This document shows positions 15,581 through 25,571 of a stretch of 64,000 bases of DNA, piece after piece. The position numbers were made by a program, and so were the translations under genes. The notes under the pieces were generated by a model. It had not been told where the DNA came from. It was given only the letters and a program-made list of their open reading frames with translations, and did not search any database. Where the stretch lies: contig JADKDK010000009.1 of assembly GCA_016718385.1 (NCBI GenBank), positions 1-64,000 on the forward strand, written 5' to 3'. This stretch comes from Gammaproteobacteria bacterium (GTDB taxonomy: Bacteria; Pseudomonadota; Gammaproteobacteria; Pseudomonadales; UBA5518). Every line of letters starts with the position of its first letter. Position 1 is the stretch's first letter.

Positions 15581-17836
15581 TCAGAACTTGTAGCTGACCT
15601 CCATGCCGTAGGTGCGCGGCGCACCGAAGTAGCTCACCGTCCAGATCAGGAACGGGATGGTGCTGACCCGGTATTCCTCGTCGGTCAGGTTCTTGCCCCA
15701 GGCCGCCACCTCCAGGCTGCCGTTGCCGAGCGGCAGCTCGGTGAGCGACAGGCGGCCGTTCAGCAGCGCATAGTCGTCGAGCTTCGAGAACTTGTTCTGC
15801 TCTGGCTCGGGGTAGAGCACGCGGTCGTCGGTGTAGTTCCAGTCGAGGCGACCCACCAGGTTCCCGCCGAGCACGCCGGAAACCGTGTACTGTGCACCGG
15901 CAGAGAACGTGTTCTCGGGGGCATACGGGAAGGCGCGGTCGTCGGCAACGTTCGCACCGGTATCGTCGATGTACGTGTCGTATTCCGGATCGAGGTAACC
16001 CCAGCCAAGCTTGACCAGGCGGTTTTCGCCCGGCTCGGCGAGCACCTCGAGTTCAAAGCCGCGTACGGTCGCCTCGCCGGCATTGCGCACTACCGAGGCT
16101 GCCGAACCGTCCGCGAGGAAGATCGAGAGCTGCATGTCGTCGACATTGTTCTCGAACGCCGCGGCATTGACCTGCACGCGGTTGTCCAGCCAGCGCGACT
16201 TCAGGCCGATCTCGTAGGAAACCACCTCTTCCGGGTCATAAGCGCGCTGGAATTCCGCCAGCGTGCTCGACTCCCCGTTGAAGCCGCCCGATTTCCAGCC
16301 CTCGGCATAGCGCGCGTAGACGCTTGCCTCCTCGGTCAGATCCCAGCTCAGCGTCACCGACGGCGAGAAGTTGTTCCAGTTCTCGTCGGCCTCGCCCGCG
16401 AACGCCCATTCCGGCCGGACCTGGAGAGTGTTGTCGATGACGATCGGGTGCGAGATGTACTGCTCCTTCTCTTCCTCCGTGTAGCGCGCGCCCAGCGTGA
16501 CGGTCAGACGGTCCCGCAGCGCTGCCGCACCGGGTTTCCAGTCCACCTGGCCGAACACCGCGTTCGACTCGCCCTCGAGCCCGTAGGCGTTGGGAGCGGT
16601 GGGCGCACCGAAGACTCCGAAGAACGTGATCGGGTTGATCACGTCGAGGCTCTCGTCGAAGTAGTAGTAGCCGAGCACGTAGTTCACGCGGTCGGTCGAA
16701 CCGACGATCTGCAACTCTTCCGAGGTCTGCTCGTAATCGATGCCGCGACCCGAGTGGAAGGCGTCGATCGGGGAGCCGTCGATGTCGAGCAGGTCATCCC
16801 AGCTCATCTCGCGGTAAGAAGTGATCGACTTGATCTGCACGTCGCCCAGGAAGCCCTGCTCGCCGAGGTCATAGCCCAGGTGCAGCGCGTGGCCGTCGAT
16901 CTCGGCCTCCTCGAACACCTCGGTCTCGCTGCTCAGCGTGTCCGCACGCTCGTCGTCCGCGACGACGTAGGGCAGCAGGAAGGGAACCTGGCTCGTATCG
17001 ACATGCGTCAGGTGCGGCGCCTGCGGGGTGTTGTCCTTGTTGCTGAAGTCATAGGCGTAGCGCGCCTCGAAATTCTCGGTGACGTTGAGCAGCAGTGCGA
17101 TGCGGCCGGCGTCGGAGTCCAGGCCTTCCCACTCGTCGGCCACGTTCGGCGCCGCCAGCGGACTGCCCACCGGGTCGGCCACGCCGCGCGTGAAGCCGTC
17201 ACGCTCCTCGTGCTGCAGCGTGATGTTGGCGCTCAGCTGGCCCAGGCCCTCGCCCACGGTGCCGATCGCCGCGGTGTCCAGGCTGCCGCGCACCTGCCAG
17301 TAGCCCTCGTTGCCCATGCCGGCCGTCAACTCGCCCGACAGCTCGCCCGAGGGCTTGCGGGTCACCAGGTTGATGGCGCCGCCCACGGTGTTCTTGCCGT
17401 ACAGCGAGCCCTGCGGGCCGCGCAGCACCTCCACGCGCTCGAGGTCCGCCACGTCGAAGATGCCACCGAGCACCTTGCCGATGAACACGCCGTCGACGTA
17501 CATGCCCACGGTCGGCTCCCAGCTGGGCGCCGGGTTGGTCGTGACCGCGCCGCGGATCGCCACCGTGGCACCGGTGGTGCTGCTCGGCGCGGCCGCGAAC
17601 TGCACGTTGGGCACCAGGCCGTTCAGGTCCTGCACGTCGGTGATGCGCTGCTGCTGGAGCGCATCCTTGCCGAAGGCCGAGATCGCGACGGGCGCATCCT
17701 GCAGCGACTGTTCGCGCTTCTGTGCCGTGACCACGATCTCCTCCAGGCCGGTGGCCTGGGCCAGCGCCTGGGCGCCGGCGGTTGCGAGCAGCGCGGCGGC
17801 GATGGCACGCGCAATTCCGGTTTTCCTCATATACAT
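15581..17836 (-). CDS. TonB-dependent outer-membrane receptor
   Basis: A 751-residue receptor that imports a ligand across the outer membrane using TonB energy. The ATG at 17836 follows AGGGGAT at a good distance; a second ATG is two codons later. A signal peptide (IARAIAAALLATAGAQALAQ) is followed by the TonB box-like LEEIVVTAQKREQSLQDAPV (about residues 30-49), the plug domain with SSTTGATVAIRGAV and the ERVEVLRGPQGSLYGKNTVG motif, then a barrel ending GMEVSYKF with terminal Phe. The VVTAQKREQ start and overall pattern match receptors often linked to hydrophobic or xenobiotic substrates rather than a defined siderophore class. It is a single gene with its own hairpin terminator. The energising TonB system could be the operon at 32.8-40.3 kb. 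Confidence 0.93.
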   Translation of the reverse strand: MYMRKTGIARAIAAALLATAGAQALAQATGLEEIVVTAQKREQSLQDAPVAISAFGKDALQQQRITDVQDLNGLVPNVQFAAAPSSTTGATVAIRGAVTTNPAPSWEPTVGMYVDGVFIGKVLGGIFDVADLERVEVLRGPQGSLYGKNTVGGAINLVTRKPSGELSGELTAGMGNEGYWQVRGSLDTAAIGTVGEGLGQLSANITLQHEERDGFTRGVADPVGSPLAAPNVADEWEGLDSDAGRIALLLNVTENFEARYAYDFSNKDNTPQAPHLTHVDTSQVPFLLPYVVADDERADTLSSETEVFEEAEIDGHALHLGYDLGEQGFLGDVQIKSITSYREMSWDDLLDIDGSPIDAFHSGRGIDYEQTSEELQIVGSTDRVNYVLGYYYFDESLDVINPITFFGVFGAPTAPNAYGLEGESNAVFGQVDWKPGAAALRDRLTVTLGARYTEEEKEQYISHPIVIDNTLQVRPEWAFAGEADENWNNFSPSVTLSWDLTEEASVYARYAEGWKSGGFNGESSTLAEFQRAYDPEEVVSYEIGLKSRWLDNRVQVNAAAFENNVDDMQLSIFLADGSAASVVRNAGEATVRGFELEVLAEPGENRLVKLGWGYLDPEYDTYIDDTGANVADDRAFPYAPENTFSAGAQYTVSGVLGGNLVGRLDWNYTDDRVLYPEPEQNKFSKLDDYALLNGRLSLTELPLGNGSLEVAAWGKNLTDEEYRVSTIPFLIWTVSYFGAPRTYGMEVSYKF

Positions 17837-18158
17837 GGTCGAATCCCCTGAAGAGTGATGCTTTTTGGCGGCGCGGCGACGGCCGGGGCGATCGCTGGCG
17901 TGGCGCAGTTTAGGTGCTCGAATCCGCGTCGCAACCCGAATGGGTCGCATCCGGGGAAATCGCGGGAAATAGTTACGTCATTTCGCGGGGCCGCGGAGCA
18001 CCCACTTCGCGGGCGGCAAAAGTCAAGGTGTCGATACCCGGGACGGGCATCGGCCCGCTCGCAGCAAGCCGCGTATCTATGGCCCGGACACGGTATGCAC
18101 GTACAATCGCCCGCGCAACTTGTTGCCCGGTCGTGGGACCTACCCTCAGGGAACGAAT
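17837..18158. other. 322-base divergent intergenic region
   Basis: No coding frame with homology. It must hold the promoters of the receptor (leftward) and of the SnoaL-like gene (rightward). TACAAT at 18102-18107 is a possible -10 for the latter but lacks a matching -35. No operator dyad stands out. Confidence 0.4.
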
Positions 18159-18605
18159 ATGACGCTCGACATGCTGCTCGCGGAACGCGAGATCTACCGC
18201 GCGCTGGTGCGCTTCGCCCGCGCCATGGACCACCGCGACTGGAATGCCCTGGACGCCATCGTGCTGCCCGGGGCCACGGCCGACCTGGGCCTGGGTCCGG
18301 TGCAGGGCCGCGAGGCGATCGTCGGCGTGATGCGCTCCTTCCTCGACGACTGCGGTCCGACGCAGCACCTGCTCGGCAACGTGATGATCGAGGTCGAGGG
18401 CGATTCGGCGCGGAGCAGCTGCTACGTGAGCGACATGCACAAGGGCACGGGTGCAAAGGCCGCGCTGACCTTCTCGACGCTCGGCGAGTACCACGACAGG
18501 TGGCAGCACGAAGGCGGGGTGTGGCGCATGGTGCACCGCACCAAGCTGAACCGCGCCCATATCGGCGATATCGGCGTGCTGGGGCCGGGGCCGAAACGCG
18601 CGTGA
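18159..18605 (+). CDS. SnoaL-like / nuclear transport factor 2 family protein
   Basis: A 148-residue protein of the SnoaL/ketosteroid-isomerase-like fold. The ATG at 18159 has AGGGA 8 bases upstream. Typical features are MLLAEREIYRALVRFARAMD at the N-terminus, DHRDWNALDAIVLPGATADL (about residues 25-44), and the GREAIVGVMRSFLDD helix. Aspartates at the ends of the first helices occupy the region used for catalysis in some relatives. It stands 28 bases before an alpha/beta hydrolase gene on the same strand, likely one operon. Exact reaction unknown; dehydratase or isomerase activity is only one option. Confidence 0.82.
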   Translation: MTLDMLLAEREIYRALVRFARAMDHRDWNALDAIVLPGATADLGLGPVQGREAIVGVMRSFLDDCGPTQHLLGNVMIEVEGDSARSSCYVSDMHKGTGAKAALTFSTLGEYHDRWQHEGGVWRMVHRTKLNRAHIGDIGVLGPGPKRA

Positions 18606-18633
18606 AACCGGACTCTCCGCTCGCGCCGCGCGC

Positions 18634-19647
18634 ATGACGATCGCGCGAGCCGCCACCGTCATCGCGCAGGCCCCGGGCTTTCGCCCGGCGCGGGGGCTGG
18701 GCAACGCACACCTGCAGTCCTTTCTCGCCAGCACCGGTGCGCGTCGCGCGCTCGCGCGCAGGCGCGCGCACGCGCTGCGTGCCGCCGCACGCGAGGAGAT
18801 CCTGGACTGCGGCGACGGCATCCGGCTGCACGGCGTGTACGCGCCGCATCCACGCGCCGGGCGCGGCCTCGCGATCCTGATCCACGGCTGGCACGGCACC
18901 GCCGACTCGGCGTACCTGGTGTCGGCGGCCGGGCACCTGTTCGCGCGCGGCTTCTCGGTGTTCCGGTTGCACCTGCGCGATCACGGCCCGAGCCATCACC
19001 TGAACCGCGAGCTGTTCAACTCCGCGCGCCTGCCAGAGGTGGTGGCCGCGGTGCGGCGCATAGCGGAGCTGCACCCGCACGATCACACCTTCCTCGGCGG
19101 CTTCTCGCTGGGCGGCAACTTCGCGCTGCGCGTGGCCGTCGCCGCGCCCGCCGTCGGCATCGCGCTCGATCGCGTGGTCGCGGTCTGCCCCGTGCTCGAT
19201 CCCGCGCGCACCATGGAGGCGCTCGAGCGAAGTCCGGTCTATCACGAATACTTCAGGCGCAAGTGGCGCAGCGCGCTGCTGCAGAAGCTGCTGCACTTTC
19301 CCGACCACGGCTACGGCGAGGAGCTGCGGCAACTGCGCTCGCTGGGCGCCATGAACGAGTTCTTCGTGCCGCGCTACACCGGCTTCGCCGATACGTCCAG
19401 CTATTTATATGCCTACGCGATAACCGGCGAGCGGCTCGCCGGTCTCGCGGTGCCTAGCCACATCATCACCAGCCGCGACGATCCGGTGATTCCCGCCGCC
19501 GACCTCGCGCGCCTGGCGCGCCCACCCGCGCTCACGATCGAGCTCACCGAACGCGGCGGGCACTGCGGTTTCATCATGGACTGGCGCCTGCACAGCTGGG
19601 TCGACGGGCGCCTCGATCAACTGTTCCGACCCGGGAGAGTGTCATGA
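18634..19647 (+). CDS. alpha/beta fold hydrolase, YheT-like
   Basis: A 337-residue alpha/beta hydrolase of the YheT/COG0429 type. The family signature GNAHLQSF (HLQ) appears at about residues 27-34. The oxyanion region is LIHGWHGTADSA, the nucleophile elbow is GGFSLGGNFALR (Ser at about 162), the acid is in SRDDPVIP, and the His is in ERGGHCGF. No signal peptide. Members are esterases or lipases of unclear substrate. Its stop overlaps the next hydrolase gene by four bases (ATGA at 19644-19647), so the two are translated together. Confidence 0.85.
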   Translation: MTIARAATVIAQAPGFRPARGLGNAHLQSFLASTGARRALARRRAHALRAAAREEILDCGDGIRLHGVYAPHPRAGRGLAILIHGWHGTADSAYLVSAAGHLFARGFSVFRLHLRDHGPSHHLNRELFNSARLPEVVAAVRRIAELHPHDHTFLGGFSLGGNFALRVAVAAPAVGIALDRVVAVCPVLDPARTMEALERSPVYHEYFRRKWRSALLQKLLHFPDHGYGEELRQLRSLGAMNEFFVPRYTGFADTSSYLYAYAITGERLAGLAVPSHIITSRDDPVIPAADLARLARPPALTIELTERGGHCGFIMDWRLHSWVDGRLDQLFRPGRVS

Positions 19648-20818
19648 AATTCCTCAAGCGTGCCCTGCTGGTGATGGCGATCGTGGCCGCGGGACTCGCG
19701 CTCGCGTGGAAACTCGCCGAGCCCCCGCCCCTGCCAGCCGACAGCACCGGTGCCGCGCTGCTCGCGCCGGGACCGTGGGCGGTGGGGCGCGAGCAACACG
19801 AGCTGGTCGACAGCCGCCGACCGACCGACGCCAACGGCGATTTTGCCGGCGCGCCGGTGCGCAGGCTGCCGACGCGCGTGTGGTTCCCGGCAGCGCCGGG
19901 GGCGAGGGCAATGGCAGGCCCGCGGGCCCGTTCCCGCTGATCGCCTACAGCCACGGCTTCTTCAGTAACAGTGCCGAAGCCAGCTACCTCGCGCAGTACC
20001 TGGCCAGCCACGGCTACGTGGTCGTCGCGGCCGATTTCCCGCTGACGAACTTCCAGGCGCCCGGCGGGGCGAACGTGTTCGACGTGATGAACCAGCCCGG
20101 CGACGTGAGCTTCCTGATCGACACGCTGCTCGCCTGGAACACGGACCCCGCCAACCCGTTTCACGGCCGCATCGACGCGCAGCGCATCGGCATCGCCGGC
20201 CTTTCGCTGGGCGGCATGACCACCGAGCTGGCGGCGTACCACCCGCGCGTGCGCGATCCACGGGTGAAGGCGGCGGTCTCGATCGCCGGTCCGCTGCAGC
20301 TCTTTGGTCGCGCCTTCTTCGCCGGCTCCACGCTGCCGTTCATGATGGTCGCCGGAGACATCGACGCGATGGTGCCGTACGAGGAGAACGCGCGTCCGGT
20401 GCTCGAGCGCATCGACAACGCCTGGCTGGTAACGATCCGCGGCGGTTCGCACACGGGCTTCGCCAACCCGGCTTCGGCGATGCGCTGGATGGACAACGCC
20501 GACAGCATCGGCTGCTTCTTCATCCGCGGCAGGACGCCGCAAGCAAGCCCGGAAATCAACCTGTACGAGCGCATCGGGACGGTGGAAGAAGGCGTGCTGC
20601 GCAACATGGAAGACCGCCTGTGCCGCATGGATCCGCTGCCCGAAGCGATATCGCCGCTGCTGCAGCATCGCATCACGATGCTGGCCGTGCGCAGCTTCTT
20701 CGAGACGGTGTTCAATGCGCAGCCCGGCGAGCAGGCGCGCTACCGCGATTACCTGCAGGCCGGGCTCGCACGCGATTTTCCGGCGGTGACCGTCGAGCGC
20801 TCCGATCCTCCGTTGTAG
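19644..20818 (+). CDS. alpha/beta hydrolase, PAF-acetylhydrolase/dienelactone-hydrolase-like, one frameshift
   Basis: A membrane-anchored or secreted hydrolase of about 391 residues. The start MKFLKRALLVMAIVAAGLAL is a signal peptide or anchor. The N-terminal 86 residues are in frame from 19644; the frame is lost in the G run CCGGGGGCG near 19900, and adding one G restores it into GPFPLIAYSHGFFSNSAEA and the rest. The nucleophile elbow is GIAGLSLGGMTTE, the acid lies in VAGDIDAMVPYE, and the His in IRGGSHTGFANP. The indel in a homopolymer strongly suggests a sequencing error in an intact gene. Translation is coupled to the upstream hydrolase. The TAG stop begins a REP element. Confidence 0.83.
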
Positions 20819-20968
20819 GAGCGGGCCATGCCCGCGACAGAATGTCGGCATTCATTGCGAACATTTGTCGCCATGAATGGCGACCCAGGCGTCGCGGGCA
20901 TGGCCCGCTTTCCATCAACCGTGATTGATGGGCCGTGTGCAGTTTCGGTCAAAACAGGAAGCTCCTAC
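20814..20968. repeat. composite REP element between two convergent genes
   Basis: A direct unit (20814-20838, TGTAGGAGCGGGCC then ATGCCCGCGAC) and an inverted partial unit (20891-20909) flank a central perfect hairpin GTCGCCAT/ATGGCGAC (20867-20884). A second short inverted copy of GTAGGAGC ends at 20968. The TAG stops of both flanking genes (20816-20818 plus, 20967-20965 minus) lie inside the TAGGAGC motif, so the element spans exactly stop to stop. Confidence 0.88.
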
Positions 20969-21882
20969 GGGCGCAGCTCGGTGGCGAGGAAGTCGCGCGT
21001 GCGCGCCACCGCGCCCGCGTCGAGCGCGATGATCGTGGCGTCGAGATCGGTGACACCCGCATCGCGCAGGCGTGCGAGCTGGGTGCGCAGTGCAGCCTCG
21101 TCGCCGACCATCGCGATATCCCCGGGCGCCGCCACGCCCTCGCGATCCAGCATCGCGCGGTAGGACGGGAGCATGCCGTAGATCGCCAGCGCTTCGGAGA
21201 TCTTCTTGCGCGCATCGTCGACGTCGGCGACGAGCACGATCGGCAAGCCTGCCACCACCCGCGGCGCGGGACGCCCGGCCGCCGCGGCGGCGCGATTCAA
21301 CGTCGGCACGATGTGCTGCTCCAGCGTCCGCGGCCCGGTCATCCAGGTGATGGTGCCGTCCGCGAGTTCGCCGGCGATGCCGAGCATGACCGGTCCGAGC
21401 GCGGCGACCAGCACCGGGACCGCGACGGCGCCGGGCACCGCGAGGCGCATGTTCACGTTGTAGCGCTCGCCCTTGTGCTGCAGCTGCTCGCCGCGCAGCG
21501 CCGGCAGCAGCACCTCGAGGTACTCGCGCATGTGCGCCGCCGGATGGGCGTAGGGAATGCCGTACATGTCCTCGATCAGCATCTTGTGCGACAGCCCGAT
21601 GCCCAGTTCGAAGCGCCCGCCGCTGGCGGCAGCGACCGTCAGCGCCTGCTGCGCCATCGCCACGGGATGACGCGGAAACGTGGGCACCACGGCGGTGCCC
21701 ATGCGGATGCGTGTCGTCTGCGCGCCGGTGAGCGCGAGCGCGGTCATCGCGTCCACGCCCATCGTGTGCGCCAGCCACACGTGTGCAAAACCCATCGCCT
21801 CGGCCTGCTGCGCGAAAGCCGTGATTCCGCCCAGGTCGTTGCCGATCTCGCGCGAGGCACCCATCATCAGTCCGATCCGCAT
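20965..21882 (-). CDS. LLM-class (luciferase-like) oxidoreductase, F420-type
   Basis: A 305-residue bacterial-luciferase-like TIM-barrel oxidoreductase. The true start is the ATG at 21882 (MRIGLMMGASREIGNDLGG), although the frame is open far upstream. Conserved stretches are GFAHVWLAHTMGVDAMTALA, TAVVPTFPRHPVAMAQQALT, and SGGRFELGIGLSHK. The sequence is closest in style to the coenzyme-F420-dependent actinobacterial members, but similar proteins in Proteobacteria may use FMN; cofactor cannot be settled by eye. It lies 29 bases downstream of the autotransporter gene on the same strand, probably coincidental for function. Substrate unknown. Confidence 0.85.
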   Translation of the reverse strand: MRIGLMMGASREIGNDLGGITAFAQQAEAMGFAHVWLAHTMGVDAMTALALTGAQTTRIRMGTAVVPTFPRHPVAMAQQALTVAAASGGRFELGIGLSHKMLIEDMYGIPYAHPAAHMREYLEVLLPALRGEQLQHKGERYNVNMRLAVPGAVAVPVLVAALGPVMLGIAGELADGTITWMTGPRTLEQHIVPTLNRAAAAAGRPAPRVVAGLPIVLVADVDDARKKISEALAIYGMLPSYRAMLDREGVAAPGDIAMVGDEAALRTQLARLRDAGVTDLDATIIALDAGAVARTRDFLATELRP

Positions 21883-21911
21883 GGCGTGTGCTCCTGTTGT
21901 GGCCGGCGCTG

Positions 21912-23838
21912 TCAGAACGCGTAGCTCGCCGAGAGGTTCAGGTATTGCGCCTCGGTGTCGTTGTCGGCGTGGCGGTACGACAGCCCGAGACGCAGACCGC
22001 CCTGCCAGCTTGCGCTCGCACCCAGCGTGGCGCGCCAGCCGTCGTCGTCGATCGCGTAGCCCGGCATGCGGAAGGACGGCCCCGTCGGGAGCGACTTGAC
22101 CACGGCCGTCACGTCTTGCGGATCGTCCTCGAACTCCTCGACATACGCCACGTCCGCAGAAAGTTCCACGCTCGCGGCGCCGAGCGCGATCGGATAGCTG
22201 CCGAAAATGCCGGCGCTGCCGAGGAGCGACTCGCGCGCGAGGTCGCCATACTGCATGGTCGAGGAACTCAGTCCGCCCTCCGCGTAGCCGTCCACATCGA
22301 TGTCCAGCCAGTCGAGCGCGAGGAAGGGCCCGGCACGCCACGCATTGGCCGCGTCGGACATGTCGACGCCGACCGCACCCGAGAGCCCGAGCACATCGGC
22401 CTCGGTGTCGCCGGACTCGCGGCGATCCTGCGCAGGGCCGATCTCGAACACGCGCTGGATGTCGTCGAGGTCGCTCTGCCCGGCGCTCAACACCAGGTCC
22501 GCGAACCACCCATCGCAGCGCCAAGCGGCGAATGCCGAGGCCATCAGCCCCGAGCTGTCGAAGCCGCTGCCGGCGTCGTCGATGTCCGCTTCGCCCTGCT
22601 GCGAGCCGATCGCGCCGCCGACGAACCAGCCGCTGTCCAGACCCACGCTGGCGCCGATGGTCAGATCCACGGCATCCGAGCTCGCCGCCGGCGTGGACCA
22701 CGCGTCGTCGATCTCGATCTCGCGCCCCTGCACCGCGACGAAGAGCTGCGGCGCGGCGCCGCCGTCGCCCCAGCGGTTCTGCGCCAGGTGTTCCTCGACC
22801 GTGCGCAGATGGCCGCGCGTATCGGCGAGAACCGCCTCGGGCAGCAGCGCGACCAGGCCGGGGGCGCGGATCACCGATTCCATCAGGTCGGCGGCGGCGC
22901 GCGCCGGCCTGGGTCGGGTGCAAGCCGTCCTGGAACGCGAACTGGTCCGGGCTGCCCCCGCTCGATTCGCCGCGTCCCGCAGGCTCGACGCAGGCCACGC
23001 CGCCGGCAGATTCCGCGCTGTAGCAGACGCGCGACTGGTCGAGGTCGGCAGGAAAACCGAAACTCACCGGATCGGCGAGCACCTCGTCGAAAAAGCGCAA
23101 CACGTCGACCCGGATGAAATTGCCCTCCATCGCGTTCAAGCGCTGTTGGAAGGCCGCGTTGTAGGCGATCGCGGCCGCGCTGCGATCGGCGGCGAGCTGT
23201 GTGCGTCCGCCATCGGGCGCGAGGTTGGCGCTCTCGGCAAAATCGCCCAGCTTCGGCAGCGTCGGCAGCACGATGTAGCGCGCGCCGGCATCGACCAGCG
23301 CCTGCACGATCTGCGCACTGAGCGCCGCGGTCTGGACCGGATCGTCGACGTCACGGATGTCGTTGCCCGCGATCAGCGCGTAGTACAGCGTGTCGGGGCC
23401 CACCGCGAGTGCTCCGGATGCCAGGCGCGCCAGGAAACCGGGCTGCTCGACGCGAAAGCCGCCGGCGGAAACCACCGAGTTGCCGGTCACGGAGGCCAGG
23501 ACCTCCTCGGAACGGTAACCGCCGACCGCGAAATTGAGGTTGTCCGTGTCCACCGTGTCGGTGCGCGGCAGGAACACCAGTGGTGTCGAGGGATTCATGC
23601 GCCCGAGGCCGAGGTCGAGGGCCAGCCATTCCGGCATCGCCAGGCCGCGCAGCCCCGTCGCCGGGTCGATGTTGGTGAATCGCAGCCCGGTGGCACCGCC
23701 CAGCTCGAGGTCGGGAAACTGCCCCGAGTCGTCGTAGCTGGCACCGAAGGCGATGAACTGGCCGAAAGGCACGCCGGCCGATGCGCCTGCGGCCGCCAGC
23801 GACGCCGCTGCGATTGCTGCCCTGATGAGTCCCCGCAT
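21912..23838 (-). CDS. GDSL-type autotransporter esterase, one frameshift
   Basis: An EstA-like surface esterase of about 642 residues. From the ATG at 23838 (preceded by AGGAG) come a signal peptide (LIRAAIAAASLAAAGASA) and a GDSL/SGNH hydrolase passenger: block I FIAFGASYDDSGQF with the nucleophile Ser, block III ALIAGNDIRD, block V FQDGLHPTQA with the catalytic Asp-x-x-His. The frame is lost in a GC repeat near 22900 and resumes as DLMESVIRAPGLVALLPEA. The C-terminal 280 residues are an autotransporter barrel ending in LNLSASYAF with the terminal Phe used by the BAM machinery. One missing or extra base explains the break. Such enzymes hydrolyse esters at the cell surface. Confidence 0.85.
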
Positions 23839-24011
23839 GCCCTGCTCCTCCGCTGCACGTTGATCATGTACCCGCTGCCCGACCCGGTTTACGCTCCCGG
23901 CGCGCGAACGGATGCGCCGCATCATAGCCACAAGCAGAACACCGCCACAACGCGCGCTGCACGGCACGCGGTTGCTGATGTACCATGCGGCGCACTCCGG
24001 GAAGATCATCG

Positions 24012-25562
24012 ATGCGCCTGACAAAAGCCTGCACGCTCGCCTCGTTCCTGTTCGCGCAGCGCGCACTCGCCGAAACGCCCCGGGGCATCGACCAGCACAT
24101 CGCGCAGGGTTTCAAGCCCTTTGCCGACGCGGTATCGGGCTTCGTGTTCGCCGCGATCCCCTTCGGCGATCACGCCGTACCGTGGATCCTGTTCTGGCTG
24201 ATCGTGGCGGGCATCTTCTGCACCCTGTACTTCCGCTTCATCAACCTGCGCGGCATGGCGCAGGGCATGCGCATCATCCGCGGCGACTACGACGCGCCGC
24301 ACCACCACGGCGACACCAGCCATTTCCAGGCGCTGGCCACCGCGCTCTCGGGCACCGTGGGCCTGGGCAACATCGCGGGTGTGGCGATCGCGGTGACGGT
24401 CGGCGGGCCCGGCGCGGCGTTCTGGATGATCGTCGCCGCGCTGCTCGGCATGGCCACCAAGTTCTGCGAATGCACGCTGGCCGTGAAGTTCCGCCACCGC
24501 CGCCCCGACGGCACCGTTTCCGGCGGCCCGATGTACTACCTCAGGCAGGGCATCGCGGCCGAATACCCGCGGCTGGCGCCGCTGGGCAAGGCGCTCGGTT
24601 TCAGCTTCGCGGTGTTCTGCCTTTTCGGCACCATCGGCTCGGGCAATTTCTTCCAGGTCAACCAGGCCTACCAGCAACTGCTGCTGATCACCGGCGGCGG
24701 CGACAGCCTGCTGGCCGGCCGCGCCTGGATGTTCGGCGCCGCGATGGCCGTGGCGACCGGTATCGTGGTGCTGGGCGGCATCAGGCGCATCGCCAGTGTC
24801 ACCGACAAGCTGGTACCGCTGATGGCGCTGGTATACCTCGGCGCGGGCCTCGTGGTGATCGCGAACAACGTGCCCGCTATCCCGCAGGCGCTCGCGTCCA
24901 TACTCGTCGGCGCCTTCAGCCCCGAAGGCGTGCAGGGCGGCGTGCTCGGCGTGATCCTGCAGGGCTTCCGGCGCGCCGCGTTCTCCAACGAGGCCGGCAT
25001 CGGCTCGGCGCCGATCGCGCACGCCAGCGTGCGGACCGAAGAACCGCTGACCGAAGGCCTGGTTTCGCTGTGGGAACCGTTCATCGACACCGTGATCATC
25101 TGCACCATGACCGCGCTGGTGATCACGATTTCCGGCGCCAGCGCGATCGCGCCCGAGGCGCAGGGCGTGGCGCTAACCTCGACGGCCTTCGCGACCGTGA
25201 TGCCCTGGTTCCCCTACGTGCTCGCGCTCGTGGTGTTGCTGTTCGCGTATTCGACGATGATCTCCTACTGCTACTACGGCACCAAGGCAGCCAATTATCT
25301 CTTCGGCGAGAGCGCCACCGTCGACGTCTGCTACAAGCTGTTCTATCTCGCGATGACCATCGTGGGCGTGACCATGGACTTCTCGCAGCTGGTGGACTTC
25401 GCCGACGCGATCTACTTCCTGATGGCGGTGCCGAACATCATCGGCCTGTACCTGCTCGCGCCAGTGGTGAAACGCGAGATGAACAGCTATTTCGCGCGCC
25501 TCGGGCGCGGCGAGATCCGCCCCGGCCGCGAGCCGCCGGAGCACCTGATCGGATCGCCCTGA
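24012..25562 (+). CDS. alanine/sodium symporter (AGCS family)
   Basis: A 516-residue inner-membrane sodium:amino-acid symporter. The start is taken at the ATG at 24012 (MRLTKACTLASFLFA) with a hydrophobic N-terminus. Family signatures are the loop ATALSGTVGLGNIAGVAIAV (about residues 98-117), GGPMYYLRQGI, and FRRAAFSNEAGIGSAPIAHA. About ten membrane segments are visible. It imports alanine or glycine with sodium in known members. It is divergent from the autotransporter gene and converges with yebC, with only nine bases between the two stops. Confidence 0.9.
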   Translation: MRLTKACTLASFLFAQRALAETPRGIDQHIAQGFKPFADAVSGFVFAAIPFGDHAVPWILFWLIVAGIFCTLYFRFINLRGMAQGMRIIRGDYDAPHHHGDTSHFQALATALSGTVGLGNIAGVAIAVTVGGPGAAFWMIVAALLGMATKFCECTLAVKFRHRRPDGTVSGGPMYYLRQGIAAEYPRLAPLGKALGFSFAVFCLFGTIGSGNFFQVNQAYQQLLLITGGGDSLLAGRAWMFGAAMAVATGIVVLGGIRRIASVTDKLVPLMALVYLGAGLVVIANNVPAIPQALASILVGAFSPEGVQGGVLGVILQGFRRAAFSNEAGIGSAPIAHASVRTEEPLTEGLVSLWEPFIDTVIICTMTALVITISGASAIAPEAQGVALTSTAFATVMPWFPYVLALVVLLFAYSTMISYCYYGTKAANYLFGESATVDVCYKLFYLAMTIVGVTMDFSQLVDFADAIYFLMAVPNIIGLYLLAPVVKREMNSYFARLGRGEIRPGREPPEHLIGSP

Positions 25563-25571
25563 GCGCAGTTC

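Noticed and set aside
20965..24066. A 1033-codon minus-strand open frame that could be read as an esterase-oxidoreductase fusion
   Set aside because: It joins the autotransporter passenger and the LLM gene only because of the frameshift near 22900; the real barrel domain is in another frame and the LLM protein has its own ATG at 21882.
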